Assembly: GCA_018292915.2 (NCBI GenBank)
Contig: JACVVK020000017.1
Span: 2,028,501-2,092,500, forward strand
Direction: 5' to 3'
Length of the DNA: 64,000 bases
Origin: Batillaria attramentaria
Lineage: Eukaryota > Mollusca > Gastropoda > Batillariidae
Shown in pieces: positions 50,277 to 61,353 of the stretch; the stretch's first letter is position 1, and each line of letters begins with the position of its first letter. The translations under genes were made by a program, and so were the position numbers. Below the pieces are notes generated by a model. The model worked only from the letters and a program-made list of their open reading frames with translations. It did no database searches and was not told the DNA's origin.

Positions 50277-50283
50277 CGCGCGT
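50187..50283. repeat. (TG)n ending in (CG)n
   Basis: About 82 bp of TG are followed by about 14 bp of pure CG. Both are alternating purine-pyrimidine and strongly Z-DNA-prone. Confidence 0.95.
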
Positions 50284-50489
50284 GCGCAACAGCTGCTCGT
50301 TTCTTCTTGTGTTATTCCTTTTGCTTAGTTAGATGCTAGTAGTCTTTAGCAACGGCAGGTATGAAAACTGAATATCTGATGTCAGCTGCCTCTGCCGTTG
50401 TAAAATGAAGTCAGTTTCATTGATTCTTGTTCAACATGTTTTGACGTCACAAGATCGAATCTCAAAGGAAGCTTCTGTCGGTCACACTA

Positions 50490-50492
<3 letters not shown>

Positions 50493-50585
<93 letters not shown>

Positions 50586-50586
50586 C
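50493..50586. repeat. compound (TG)n(AG)n microsatellite
   Basis: About 73 bp of TG then about 21 bp of AG. Confidence 0.95.
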
Positions 50587-51037
50587 CACAGCAATGTTGT
50601 CCCCACCCCTCCTTCTTCAAGTGTATTACTGGGTACAGCAAATCAGCGAGTTTGAGCCAAGTTCTCAACCGTTACTCTGCTCGGAACTGCGCCTGCAACA
50701 GTCCATTAGAGGTAAATGGCGACGGTTTTGGTCTTAGCTAACTCTAAGCCGATGTTATACAGAGAAATCCACTCGGCATATTGTTCAGATATGCATGTAC
50801 ATACAACCTGAAAAAGAAACAGGGGACCAAAGTGTACGGCGTGTTAATGGAGTATAGCTCCCCCTACATCTCATGAGGCAGTGTTATGCGTTTTCTTTTC
50901 GCCGGGGATGAGAACCTAAAATAATTCAAGTTTCAAGTTTCAAGTAGTTTTACATGGGGGAAAAACCCCACAACAACAACAACAACAACAACAACAAAAC
51001 CGTACAAAGGTTACAGCATGTTCAGTGTGCATATCTC

Positions 51038-51038
<1 letters not shown>

Positions 51039-51106
<68 letters not shown>
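51039..51106. repeat. (AC)n microsatellite
   Basis: A pure AC run of about 66 bp. Confidence 0.95.
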
Positions 51107-51109
<3 letters not shown>

Positions 51110-51462
51110 TGGATTTATGGATAATGGCGTAAAGCCATCTGCACGGAAAATGAGAGTCATCTCTCGCCGTATAAGATTTATCGTTCTCACCACCAGTTTT
51201 TTCCTTAGAAGTGATCGTCGGAGCAGTGGTTTAGTGTTCAGGAAATACACTGACACAAGAACACGCGATGACTTCATCGTTCCACCCTGACGTTCAACTG
51301 ACGTAGTCTGTTGTTTGTTTGTTTGTTTTTAACTGGGGAGCGCTTGTCTGGCATCTTTTGATCTAATCCGTCTAGCGAGTGACGAAAGCAGAGCTTGACG
51401 CATTTCCTAGCTTTGACGTCACATGATAAGAACAAACGCGAGAGTTAACATCTCGCTGGGAG

Positions 51463-51638
51463 GGTGGGGTGGGTGTTTGGAAGTTTAACGTCCTTTTCCA
51501 CCACATAAGGGTGATATCAAAGACGGGGCAACGAGAAAAAAGGCCAGCACAAATATTTGGCCCCAGCCGGCGGGATTCGAACTCACGACCCGAGCATTGA
51601 GAGTCCAACGCTCTACCATTCGGCCACCCCGGCTCCCC
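51463..51638 (-). mobile_element. family A tRNA-derived SINE
   Basis: A 176-bp minus-strand copy, flanked by a perfect 15-bp target duplication ACATCTCGCTGGGAG at 51448-51462 and 51639-51653. It is the least diverged copy relative to 16746-16920. Confidence 0.95.
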
Positions 51639-51659
51639 ACATCTCGCTGGGAGAGAAAA

Positions 51660-52740
51660 ACAGTTACTGATTGCCTGTCGAGGCCACAAGTTCAGTCTAT
51701 ATCACAAAACAGGAACAATACTTCAAGGAATCAGGTGATTATTTAACTATATCTCGACGCATTATGCGCCTGCATTTCAGATGTGGCCTGCGTCTCGTCG
51801 GTGTCACCCTACACATGGTGATTTCGCCGCTAAATACTGATGTAAACGGGGCAACTTTCTGTACCCGCCCGGAGACCTGGTGTTTTGACTGCTCGATCGG
51901 GCCTACTATATAGTGCGTTTGGTATCTCAGTCGCCAACCATTTTCGACGAAAACTTTTTATGGAGCCCTATTTGTTGACCTTTTGCAGGAAAAGGTCATT
52001 CAGGAAGTTGTGGCCTGATACACTTTATAACAGCCAGTGTTCTCTGTATGTCCAGCCTAATCGATATTTTCACTGTTTGTTTGAAAACCTGACAAGCCCT
52101 TTTCAAGGAATGAAACCATTCCAAAACAGCAGTTTGACGTCATTCACTTACGTCACTTTTTCCCCACTGTGTCGTGAAGCTTATAGGTGTACACGTCAGT
52201 TTCTGAACAAGATTACATTTGACATCATCGGCACTTGAAGTTCTCGGGAGGTATATTTTAGGCTGATTTTGATACTTCATTTTGTTTTTCAACCTCACGA
52301 TTTCGCCCAAACCTTCACTTCTGCCGCGGTCAGCTGTTTCAGAATCATATCAAAAGTTAGGTCACAAGTTTTCAAACATCTATTACCAATAAATATGCTC
52401 AAACTGCAGTTTTACCAACAATATTTCCGAAAATCTTTGGCGACTGGAATACCAACTGCACTTTAGACTATATTCTGTTCACTCTGGCAACCCGCTCAGA
52501 AGGGGTACAGGAAAAACAAGAGCTTGCATGGTGGCATAACATACATATACACGTAACTGTCCAGTGGGAACCAACTGTCGCTCGCTCCAGCGATCTTACT
52601 CCGTCTTACCCCATTAATTATTACTTCACCAAGCCACGCAGCGTTTACGTAGTCCGTCTCCTAGCTGGTGGTACCCGACAAGTCACCGATGTAACGCTAT
52701 CAATACTTTAGGCCGAGGGTTGGCCGCACCAAGCGTAGGG
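51660..52740. other. gene-free stretch with long but unrecognised ORFs
   Basis: ORFs at 51671-51913, 51885-52238 and 52269-52466 lie end to end on the plus strand but in different frames. None shows a recognisable domain. Decayed coding sequence of a mobile element is possible. Confidence 0.35.
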
Positions 52741-52752
52741 AGCACAATAATC

Positions 52753-52845
52753 ATAATAATAATAATAAAGGGTATTTGTGGCGCCCCTTCTCGCAAGAGC
52801 TCAGGGCGCGTTACACTAAACAAGTAACATAAAAACAGCGTATAT

Positions 52846-52927
<82 letters not shown>

Positions 52928-53260
52928 ATTTTTTTTGCAGGTGACATGCAGAGATGGAGGGGGGGGGGGGTGGTTGGTTCTACTGCATGGAGAAAAGATG
53001 TGTTTTAAGATGAGATTTAAAGACTGCTAACGACTGAGCATGGCGGATGTGAGAGGGGAGGCCGTTCCAAACTACAGGACCAATGTATGAAAACGCACGC
53101 TGGCCCTGAAACTTTTTCCGGCGGATGGGAATACGGAGAAGACGGGTGTCAGAGGAAGAACGGAGGTTGCGGGATGGTGTGTAGAGCTGAATGAGAGCGG
53201 ACAGATAGGGGGTAACCATTGAGTAAGAGGTTTGTGCAACACATCGACTGAGCTACATGC
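52753..53260 (-). mobile_element. non-LTR retrotransposon 3' fragment
   Basis: The minus-strand frame ending at 52980 encodes the LINE C-terminus (QRAFSYIGPVVWNGLPSHIR, then VFKSHLKTHLF). The 3' region carries a (GT)n array, a hairpin-forming GCGCCC...GGGGCGC and a (TTA)n tail. Confidence 0.78.
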
Positions 53261-53549
53261 ATATGCTAAGGTTTCGTAAGAGACTTGGCTATGTTCATAA
53301 ATAATTTCCACTACTTACTCCAAGCCGGATGGTTTTCAAACGACTGAGCAAATTCTTTGGCGTAATCACGTTGACGCACCCATTCTGTGGGGATCCGGTT
53401 TTTTTGGACAGGCTTCGATATTGTTGCGTACAACGAGAAAAAGGGTAAACAGTGTGATGAAGTCGTTTTCACAAAAGTGTGTACGAAAGGAATACGTGTA
53501 TCTCATATCTTGTGAATATCTTCGCCAGTCACCCTCCACTGAAACCTCC

Positions 53550-53605
53550 AACAACAACAACAACAACACAACAGCAACAACAACAGCAACAACAACAACA
53601 ACAAC
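53550..53605. repeat. (CAA)n/(CAG)n run
   Basis: CAA repeats interspersed with CAG. The poly-Gln/Asn ORF across it has no other coding support. Confidence 0.9.
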
Positions 53606-53879
53606 CCTCCGAAACCTTCCTGTTTCTGTCCCAGAACCCTGTTAAATCTGATAGCCTAACACTCCATAACTTGTCAACATCACATGTCTTTCGTCTCACG
53701 GTCTGGGTTTGGTTTTGTACAGGTGTATATATTCTGCTTAGGCCTTGAACCCGTAACATTTGTATAATTAACTTTTTTTGTGTTTCATGCATCTTTCATT
53801 TTCATTTTGTTTCATTTGTTTGTCTGTTTTCAGTCGCTTAAAATGTACTTTATGACTGGTCATCATTATACTAGCAGAT

Positions 53880-54145
53880 GTGTACGGCGGGCTTTGCCGA
53901 GTTAAGCAATGGGAGGTAATAAGAATTAGCAATGCGAAGTCGCCGAACTGAGTAATGGACTTACTTAACGGGGACCAATAACTCGTGAGATTACAGTAAG
54001 TACTGTGAAATAAATGGAAAAGGTGGATAACAGCATTAATCTGACGATTTTCCAAGATTCTGCCCCCCCCCCCCCCCCCGGCATCAGGTCCCCCTGAATA
54101 CAGCCGCCAATTTTGATCCCGATATGAGAACTCTAAATTAGTTTT
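53880..54145 (+). mobile_element. family M repeat, first part of split copy
   Basis: It matches 32140-32495 from GCTTTGCCGAGTTAAGCAAT through GATCCCGATATGAGAACT, with a C-run at 54062-54078 replacing the T/G stretch of the other copy. Confidence 0.7.
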
Positions 54146-54884
54146 ATATATAAATGGCAAACAGACACACTATTTATTTATTTATTATTATTATCATTAT
54201 TATTATCATCTCAAACAAAGGCTTATTTTCTCATTGTTGACTCTTGCTAGAGATTTGAAGTTACAGCAAAATGTTGTTATTGCTGTCATTGTCATGTGGC
54301 GAATGTCTTAATTAATTCAGCCATGGTAAGCTCCTAGCCGCGTTACAAATATCGGTCTCTGGCAACACACATGAAATCCTCCGAAGAAGGAGTGTGTCCA
54401 CGTGGGGCGGTGTACTTGAAAAACGGTCACAGATCATCGTCCAAGGGGATGTCCCTAGGAGTGTTCAGCCTGGAAACGCCAACAACAACAACAACAACAA
54501 CAACAACACGTGAGAGTGTCTGTCTGACAAAGACGCAAAGAAACAATCAAAGAAAGAACTTGAACAACAAAACAAAATAAATCGTAAACAGGAAGCCGTG
54601 GAATGGCGGAACGCCTCCTGGCCTGATATGCCTACAGACGGACAATTAACAGGTTACAGACCGGTATTAGCTTCCGGGTCATGTAGTAAGAACTCCGCTA
54701 AATATAGTAGAAAATCTTTGCCCCTTTAAAATTTGTGTGCAAAGTAAAAAATGGCAATCTGGTGCTTTTTCAGTTTTTGTTGGCTTTGTTAACAAGTTTC
54801 ATGCCAGGTAATAGTAAAATTAGGGAAAAATGAGGCTGGTTTGTGGACTGTTGTATTCATGCGCGGCTGGCACATGAGCCAGCA
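54146..54884. other. 735-bp insertion splitting family M
   Basis: Sequence absent from the contiguous copy at 32140-32740. It includes (TTA)n-like runs (54170-54205), a (CAA)n run (54481-54508) and no recognisable coding sequence. I could not define inverted ends or a target duplication. Confidence 0.5.
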
Positions 54885-55120
54885 GACGACCGTGGAATGA
54901 GGGGGTATGTGGTCGCTGCCAACATTGTCAAAAAACGGAATATTGGAATTTGTTGAAATTTACTCTAACCATCTGTCTATGGCTGCCTGATTTTTGTGAT
55001 TTTTTTGTGGGGGGGGGTGAATTTTAAAGCATTTCAAGTCTAGGGTGTCATCCGCAACGTTATGTGTAAGAGGAATATATAGCGTTTTCCTCCAAATTTG
55101 CATCTCTGGTACGTAGCCCC
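54885..55120 (+). mobile_element. family M repeat, second part of split copy
   Basis: It resumes at GCAGACGACCGTGGAATGAG and continues to CATCTCTGGTACGTAGCC, as at 32505-32735. Confidence 0.7.
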
Positions 55121-56002
55121 CAAGGAGTCAAACATAGACCCCCCCACCCCCCGCTCGCTACTCCAGCCCCCCTCCCTCCCCCCCACCCCTCCGTTTAAAA
55201 TTGTATACCGTCTGTACTGGCTGGATAATTTGTACCGTGTGATAATTACGTTGTTGAAGCGATCCTGCAGCGTTGAGGGTGCGTTCAGCTGGACGGTTTC
55301 CAGTGATACAATATCGCGGACACACAGGCAAGCTCTGAACGGACTAGCTGTGGGTCCGCGGCCATGAATTATGGCATAACTGGTGCCCTGACGTAACCGG
55401 TGTTGAGTCAGGTTTCACCATTGATTAAGCAGGAAACCGAGTGTGCCCTTTGCGTCATGGGACAGTTTGCACAATTTTGTAATCTGCAGCTCTCCCGCGG
55501 GACAACAGCGCTCGGAGCGACTGTTCCCTCTGTCGCATCGTGCTATACTGGTCGACGAAAGAAGGGTTACAATTCAGCGCGGTCAGAGTAGTGGCCGAAA
55601 AGGCCAGGGCGCTTTTCTGCTCGAGTTGCCCTTGGACTGGTCAGGGACGGAGTGCAGTTTATAGTGCCATGTAACAGCGTGAGGTAACAGGACTGAGTAC
55701 CACAGCGCGTTGGACTGCTGACTTGGTAATGTAGTTTTGACGGGTCTGGCCACGTCACCAGATAAAGGGTTAAAGACGCACCCTCCAACATTTCCAGGCG
55801 TCATAAAAGGCAACTTTTTAAAAAAACAACTAAAAGACACACAGAGGTCACATAATGGACAACGTTTTTGTGAAACAGCTGTGTTTTTGAGTGCTCTCGA
55901 AGTAGTCGTATCTCAAGGCTAGTGGATGCTAGTAAATGCAATACACTGACGTCTGCTGGTCGTGCGACCAGAAAGAAACTGGCTGTGCAAACGAGGACTT
56001 CA
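55121..56002. other. gene-free stretch
   Basis: C-rich runs at 55138-55195 are followed by sequence with no gene or repeat that I can place. Confidence 0.45.
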
Positions 56003-56044
56003 TCATCATTAGCTTGCTTTACGTCCTATGGCTTTTAGCCCTTA

Positions 56045-56658
56045 AGGCCGTTCTTAACCGGGCGAACCACCAGTCCGGCGAACTTGTTCGGCGAACTGAG
56101 TATTGTATACGAACAGGGCCAGCGCGCACACGTACGTAGTTCCAGAGGTTCGGACGAACCAGTTCTCTGTCTTAACCGACCGTTAATGATATGCATACGT
56201 CATCGCCCGAACAAGGCGGACTCGGAAGTTGAGACAATCGTAAACAACCAAAATGGCCGCCTTCGTAGATCGAGACGACCAGGCATTTGCGGTAGTTATC
56301 GTTTTGAGTGAACTCTTGGAAGCCGAGCAAGAGGAGAAAAGAGGAAAAGAGCGCAAGAGAGGGAAATGTGAAGTGAGTCGATAGCCGCCATGCCGTCCGC
56401 CATTTTCCTCAACTTTGTACGGCATGCGCACAACAGCTCTCCCCGAGCAGCCAATCAGAGCGCAGGATCGGCCAAAGGATCGCGAGGGTTTCCACGACAC
56501 GCCGCTATGCAGACCTCGAACCTAGTTCGGCGAACCTTTCGAACCAGGGTTTGCGCACAAGTATTTGGTCGGTTAAGAAACAACGTGTGCGAACCTAGTT
56601 CGCCGTACTCTTCGAACCTAGTCCGCGAACCAAAAGTCCGCCCGGTTAAGAACGACCT
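56045..56658 (+). mobile_element. Harbinger-like MITE, copy 1
   Basis: 614 bp with ends AGGCCGTTCTTAACCGGGCG and its complement (one base differs, GACCT). Sub-terminal inverted motifs CTTAACCGACCG and CGGTTAAG lie inside. A short open stretch starting MAAFVDRDDQAFAVVIVLSE may be an old protein start. The left flank is TTA and the right flank TAA, so the target duplication is not perfect. Confidence 0.85.
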
Positions 56659-56659
56659 T

Positions 56660-56740
56660 AACATGTCTAAGTGGTGTCTATGTTAGCGGACACTATACCC
56701 AATACAGCTCTGAACGATTTGTGAGTATAGAAATGTTGGA
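56660..56740 (+). mobile_element. family E fragment (3' end)
   Basis: About 80 bp (GTCTAAGTGGTGTCTATG, then CAGCTCTGAACGATTTGTGA) matching the last part of family E, directly abutting the MITE. Confidence 0.6.
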
Positions 56741-57149
56741 CGGTGGGCCTTTAAATCATTTCATTTCTTTTCAAATTTCTCACCTTCCGGTCTATGATAA
56801 TCGGTTTGCACGAGTCCCTTCCTTGTGTGTTTCCAAGAACAAATTCTTTAGTCTTTCCAACATTAAGTTCAATGCTCCGCCGGGTCGTGAGTTCGATTCC
56901 CAGATTGGAGCCAGAAATGTGTGCGGTAGACAAAAGCGATGTAAATCATACATCGAGCTGATAACATAAAAATAACAATAACAATACAACAACAATAACA
57001 ATTTAATTTTTTGTAACCACAACCAAAATACATACATAACTACAAGGACACAACCGCATCACAAGAATAATTTGCATTCCGCAGAAATTATCAACTCAGC
57101 CACGGCGCGCCCAGACAAGGCTGGGCCCAGCACTGACTTGGCAACGTAA

Positions 57150-57757
57150 AGGCCGTTCTTAACCGGGCAGACTTTTGGTTCGCGAACTAGGTTCGGAGAG
57201 TACGGCGAACTAGGTTCTCGCACGTTGTTTCTTAACCGACCAAATACTTGTCCGGAAACCCTGGTTCGAAAGGTTCGGCGAACTAGGTTCGAGGACTGCA
57301 TAGCGTGTCGTGGGAACCCTCGCGATCCTTTTGCCGATCCTGCGCTCTGATTGGTTGATCGGGGAGAGCTGTTGTGCGCATGTACAAACTTGAGGAAAAT
57401 GGCGGACGGCATCGCGGCTATCGACTCACTTCACATTTCCCTCTCTTGCGCTCTTTTCCTCTTATCTCCTCTTCCTCGGCTTCCAAGAGTTCACTCAAAA
57501 CGATAACTACCGCAAATGCCTGGTCGTCTCGATCTACGAAGGCGCCCATTTTGGTTGTTTACGATTGTCTCAACTTCCGAGTCCGCCTTGTTCGGGCGAT
57601 GACGTATGCATATCATTAACGGTCGGTTAAGAAAGAGAACTAGTCCGGCCGAACCTCTGGAACTATGTACGTGCGTGCGCTTGCCCTGTTCGTATACAAT
57701 ACACAGTTCGCCGAACAAGTTCGCCAGACTGGTGGTTCGCCCGGTTAAGAACGGCCT
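57150..57757 (-). mobile_element. Harbinger-like MITE, copy 2 (inverted)
   Basis: 608 bp, opposite in orientation to copy 1 and similar along its whole length. Ends AGGCCGTTCTTAACCGGGC / complement are intact and the 3-bp target duplication TAA is perfect (57147-57149, 57758-57760). Confidence 0.9.
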
Positions 57758-57760
57758 TAA

Positions 57761-58650
57761 CGTAAGACGGTGATGCAACAGAGGGCTATTCATTTCGTGT
57801 GTCCGGTCGGTCAGCCGTAGCGGTTACTTAAGTTCAACCCTGTTTGTTTGGCACTGGGCCGGTGCCTTCTCCCACACCTGCCACAGTCTGGTCGCATCCC
57901 TCTGTCACGCACTCCTTGCTAGAAGCGGGACTTAATGTGTTCATAATAACGAATAAACTAATGCCCCTCCCCCCACCCCACCCCCTGCTTTCCCAGCATT
58001 CCCCTTCTTATTTGTTTATAAACGATTTTTTTTATATTAATCTGGGGGAATACCAAATGTAAAGCCACACAGAAGTCAAAGTGAGACATGGACAACAGCA
58101 TACCCATTTTTTTTTTAACACACTTACAGTTCTTAAAAATGATTAGGCACCGCCATGTTATTGATTCTGCTTCCCTGCTTCTAACTTGAACACTCAGACA
58201 CACTTTCTCTTGTTTGTTTTGGTTTTTGTTGTGGTATGTCTCTGAACTTATCACGACTAACTCAGTGTCAAAGCTGTTCTACCGCTAGTGATCTGAAAGC
58301 GTGAAAGTATCAATACTTGATAGATAAAGATACGTTTTAATGACTGAAAATGAGATTTTGTTTATTTACTTTGTTCGTTTAATTGCTTTTTGGTAAAGAT
58401 GTCAAAAAACTGTCATCAACACACATAAAATACTGGTTTGATAAATAGGCAAAGAAAGACCATTGTTTGCAGAGGCTTCAGCTGCCAGTGTGATGGAAGT
58501 TACTCAGAGCACACGGTTCTCTTTCGGAGAGTAATGTACCCATGCGACAGAGGGTTTTCCGGGCGTGTGGCAGTGGAGTTCGGTTGGCTGTTATGTGACA
58601 CTGTAGTAGTGGAGAGTGCGATTTCATAAGCAACTTGAGAGAGCGCACAA
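57761..58650. other. gene-free stretch
   Basis: No gene or recognised element. AT-rich with C-runs near 57967-57990. Confidence 0.45.
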
Positions 58651-58720
58651 AGTATGCATAACACTGCTCTCTACACCAACCTTAAGTATGCATAACACTG
58701 CTCTCTACACCAACCTTATC
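58650..58720. repeat. 35-bp tandem duplication
   Basis: AGTATGCATAACACTGCTCT and the following 15 bases occur twice in direct succession without change, which points to a recent event. Confidence 0.9.
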
Positions 58721-58811
58721 AGCAGGGCCAGTTTCAGACAGTGGCTGAGTAGTTAATAATATGGTAAGCATTGAACCTGAGTAACGATTACTTATGGAGA
58801 TGCACGTAGGC

Positions 58812-58816
<5 letters not shown>

Positions 58817-58888
<72 letters not shown>
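58817..58888. repeat. (AC)n microsatellite
   Basis: A pure AC run of about 72 bp. Confidence 0.95.
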
Positions 58889-58892
<4 letters not shown>

Positions 58893-59206
58893 ACTGTAGA
58901 AACGGACAAAAACCATTTCCAGCCGAGCATTTTGACAATTGAGAAACTGTACGGTGGAAATGGAACACAGAGAATTTGGGTAACGACAGTATACGGAGAG
59001 AGTCAAGTTTTGAAGCTGACGGTTCTGACACTAACAATTGCGTCATTTTGAAATTCATCATTTCCTTGGCAAACACGTAGAGTAGTACTCCCCTCCCCCC
59101 ACCACCCCTCACCCCCCACCCCCATCCCCATCCCCCGTCCCAGCGCGACTCCTTCCCATGTCAGCTCGCGTCCAGTGCATGTAGTGCCTTGAATTTAACT
59201 ATTAAG

Positions 59207-59385
59207 AGTGGGAATGTGGGTGGGTGTTTGGGGGGTTTAACGTCCTTTCTCATCACGATGATATCAAAGACGGGGGCAAGGAGAAAAAAGGCCAGCACAA
59301 ATATTTGGCCCCAGCCGGCCGGGATTCGAACTTTCGACCCGCGCATTGAGAGTCCAACGCTCTACCATTCGGCTATCCGGGCTCC
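59207..59385 (-). mobile_element. family A tRNA-derived SINE
   Basis: A 179-bp minus-strand copy with target duplication TTTAA(C/A)TATTAAG at 59194-59206 and 59386-59398. The B box (GTTCGAATCCC complement) has one change. Confidence 0.92.
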
Positions 59386-59555
59386 TTTAAATATTAAGGA
59401 CAAAACCACGAGATGATCAAATTTAGACCGATCTTGTATCTCTGCCAGCTACTTTGCAATTTCTCCTGTGACATAATCCGCAGCAGACAGAGAGGAGGAC
59501 AGAGAGGAGGACAGAGCTAGGACTAGCTGGTCCATTCAATCCGTGACTACTGATC

Positions 59556-59558
<3 letters not shown>

Positions 59559-59645
<87 letters not shown>

Positions 59646-59687
59646 AATGCACACATGAAGGCAAAGTCAGAGAGAGAGAGAGAGAGA

Positions 59688-59762
<75 letters not shown>
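59559..59762. repeat. (GT)n - (AG)n - (AC)n compound with inverted arms
   Basis: About 72 bp of GT, a CG-containing edge, a 45-bp spacer with AG repeats, then about 75 bp of AC. The GT and AC parts are complementary and could pair within one strand. Confidence 0.95.
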
Positions 59763-59763
<1 letters not shown>

Positions 59764-60324
59764 ATCTCTTTCCCATCGTCTTGTACAGACACATGTACAC
59801 AGATACAAAAAGGACAGGCACAAAGGGTAGACTGATCACTATTGGAACCGGTCACGTTTACCCGTTCTCACACACAGACACACCTCCGCTCTGGAGACTG
59901 GAGACTGCGTGTCCGTTTGACCGTCGTATTATGCAATGCGCCTGCGGAATCGTCGCTGTTACGACATCACGTGACATAACGACCCATAAGCCCTGCCAAC
60001 TCCCCCTCCCCCCCCCCTCCCCCCCCCTCACCCCCCCCCCCCCCTCTTCGTTCCCCCGAACTCAGGCCTCAATCCTCTCGACTTGTGACGTAAGAGCGAC
60101 CGGCGAAGCAATATTATATTACGTGAGACTGATATTTATAAGTCTGATTTTGTTTTCTTACTGTACGTGCATGAGTTAAGCCTGTACTGTCAATGAACTG
60201 AGGACACCACAGTTCGTTGACAGCGCCGACATTGTAAACAGCGCTTAATGGGGCTACTGCTCCTACTTTTGTCAGTGCTCGAGCCCTTTGTGTCTGTCCT
60301 TTTTGTATCTGTGTACATGTGTGG

Positions 60325-60745
60325 TATGGTATGGTATGGTAGACTTCTCCTCGGCGCACATACCCATCTCTGCTGAAATGCTCACGGCGCCGAAGGGCTG
60401 GAGGACGAAGCAGTGAAAGCCTGCTGCCGTTAAGCGCTACTTTATGAGCAAACCTCCACCCTGCTATTCCCTCTGGTGCGTGCGACAGTATTTCTGTTTA
60501 CCACGACACCGGCCACAGCCTACTCTTCTTCCAAAGATGAACGTGGGATTTTTAGCGTGCACACTTGATGTATGTGCGTGCGTGTGTACACGAAGGCGAG
60601 ACAGGCACCGTAAACGAGCCTGCACATGGATTTGACTCGATATGGTAAGGAAAAATCCCACCATATATCCTGCCCACCGGGGACTCGAACCAGGCAGCTC
60701 AGAATCCGAAGTCGGATGCCTTAACCACTAGACCAAATCCCCTGA
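60325..60745 (-). mobile_element. family D tRNA-headed SINE, full length
   Basis: On the minus strand the head reads TGGTCTAGTGGTTAAGGCAT (A box) and CTGGTTCGAGTCCCC (B box). The body includes ATGTGCGCCGAGGAGAAG and the tail is (ATACC)n, at the left on the plus strand. About 420 bp. Truncated relatives lie at 5264-5478 and 40614-40650. Confidence 0.85.
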
Positions 60746-60784
60746 TGGTGTCTGTTTGTGTCTGTCTCTGTCTTTGATATCTTC

Positions 60785-61105
60785 GAGCTGTTTTCGTGGT
60801 ATCTATCATCACCGTCATTACTTAGACACCTGCACAGTGACAGTGTCTGTAATGCTGGCACTGAGCCATCAGAAGCGCACTCGATGACGCAGCGACCACA
60901 CTGATCGAGCGCTCCAAAAGTGGAAAAAAAAAAAAAAAAAAAAACAGTCGTAGAATTTGAATGTTCTTCCGCTGGCGCGGATACAACATTGTATCGCATT
61001 AAGAGCTGTACTAATCATCAAGATAGAGTATTTCGAGAGTACAGGCGTACTCACGAGAGAAACTGATCCAAAACATAAGCTGGTTTCGCAAAGATGGAAT
61101 ATGCC
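60785..61105 (-). mobile_element. family E dispersed repeat (copy 5)
   Basis: Reverse-oriented and adjacent to the family D SINE, with an A-run (60926-60944) inserted mid-way. The landmarks match copy 3 at 40640-41010. Confidence 0.7.
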
Positions 61106-61124
61106 AGAGGAGGAGGGTGGGGCG

Positions 61125-61186
61125 TGTGGGGGGGGGGGGGGGGGGGGGGGGGGGGTGGGGGGGGGGTAGGGGGGGTGGGGGGGGGC
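61125..61186. repeat. G-rich run
   Basis: About 60 bp, nearly all G with a few T and A. It is a strong G-quadruplex candidate and merges into the head of the next SINE. Confidence 0.93.
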
Positions 61187-61353
61187 AGCCGAGCAGTAGA
61201 GCGTTGGACTTTCAATGCTCGGGTCCTGAGTTCGAATCCCGGCTGGGGCGGAATAATAATGCTGTCCTTTTTCTCGTTGCACCCCGGCAGTCTTTGATAT
61301 CACCCATTTGTGGTGGAAAGGGGCGTACGTAAATTCCTCAAACACCCACCTAC
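61187..61353 (+). mobile_element. family A SINE, head diverged
   Basis: B box GTTCGAATCCCGG, the GATATCACCC segment and a CACCCACCTACCC tail are present. The first ~20 bases are replaced by the G-run, and no target duplication is visible. Confidence 0.8.

Noticed and set aside
51885..52238. 117-residue ORF as a gene
   Set aside because: No domain, no start context and no partner exons. AT-rich sequence allows such ORFs by chance. Kept only as a note in the gene-free stretch.
53421..53748. Poly-Gln/Asn protein
   Set aside because: The run comes from (CAA)n/(CAG)n; flanking frames show no conserved protein or splice context.
57374..57619. 81-residue ORF and its mirror at 56183-56500
   Set aside because: Both are the antisense of Harbinger-like MITE interiors; the mirror simply reflects the inverted second copy.
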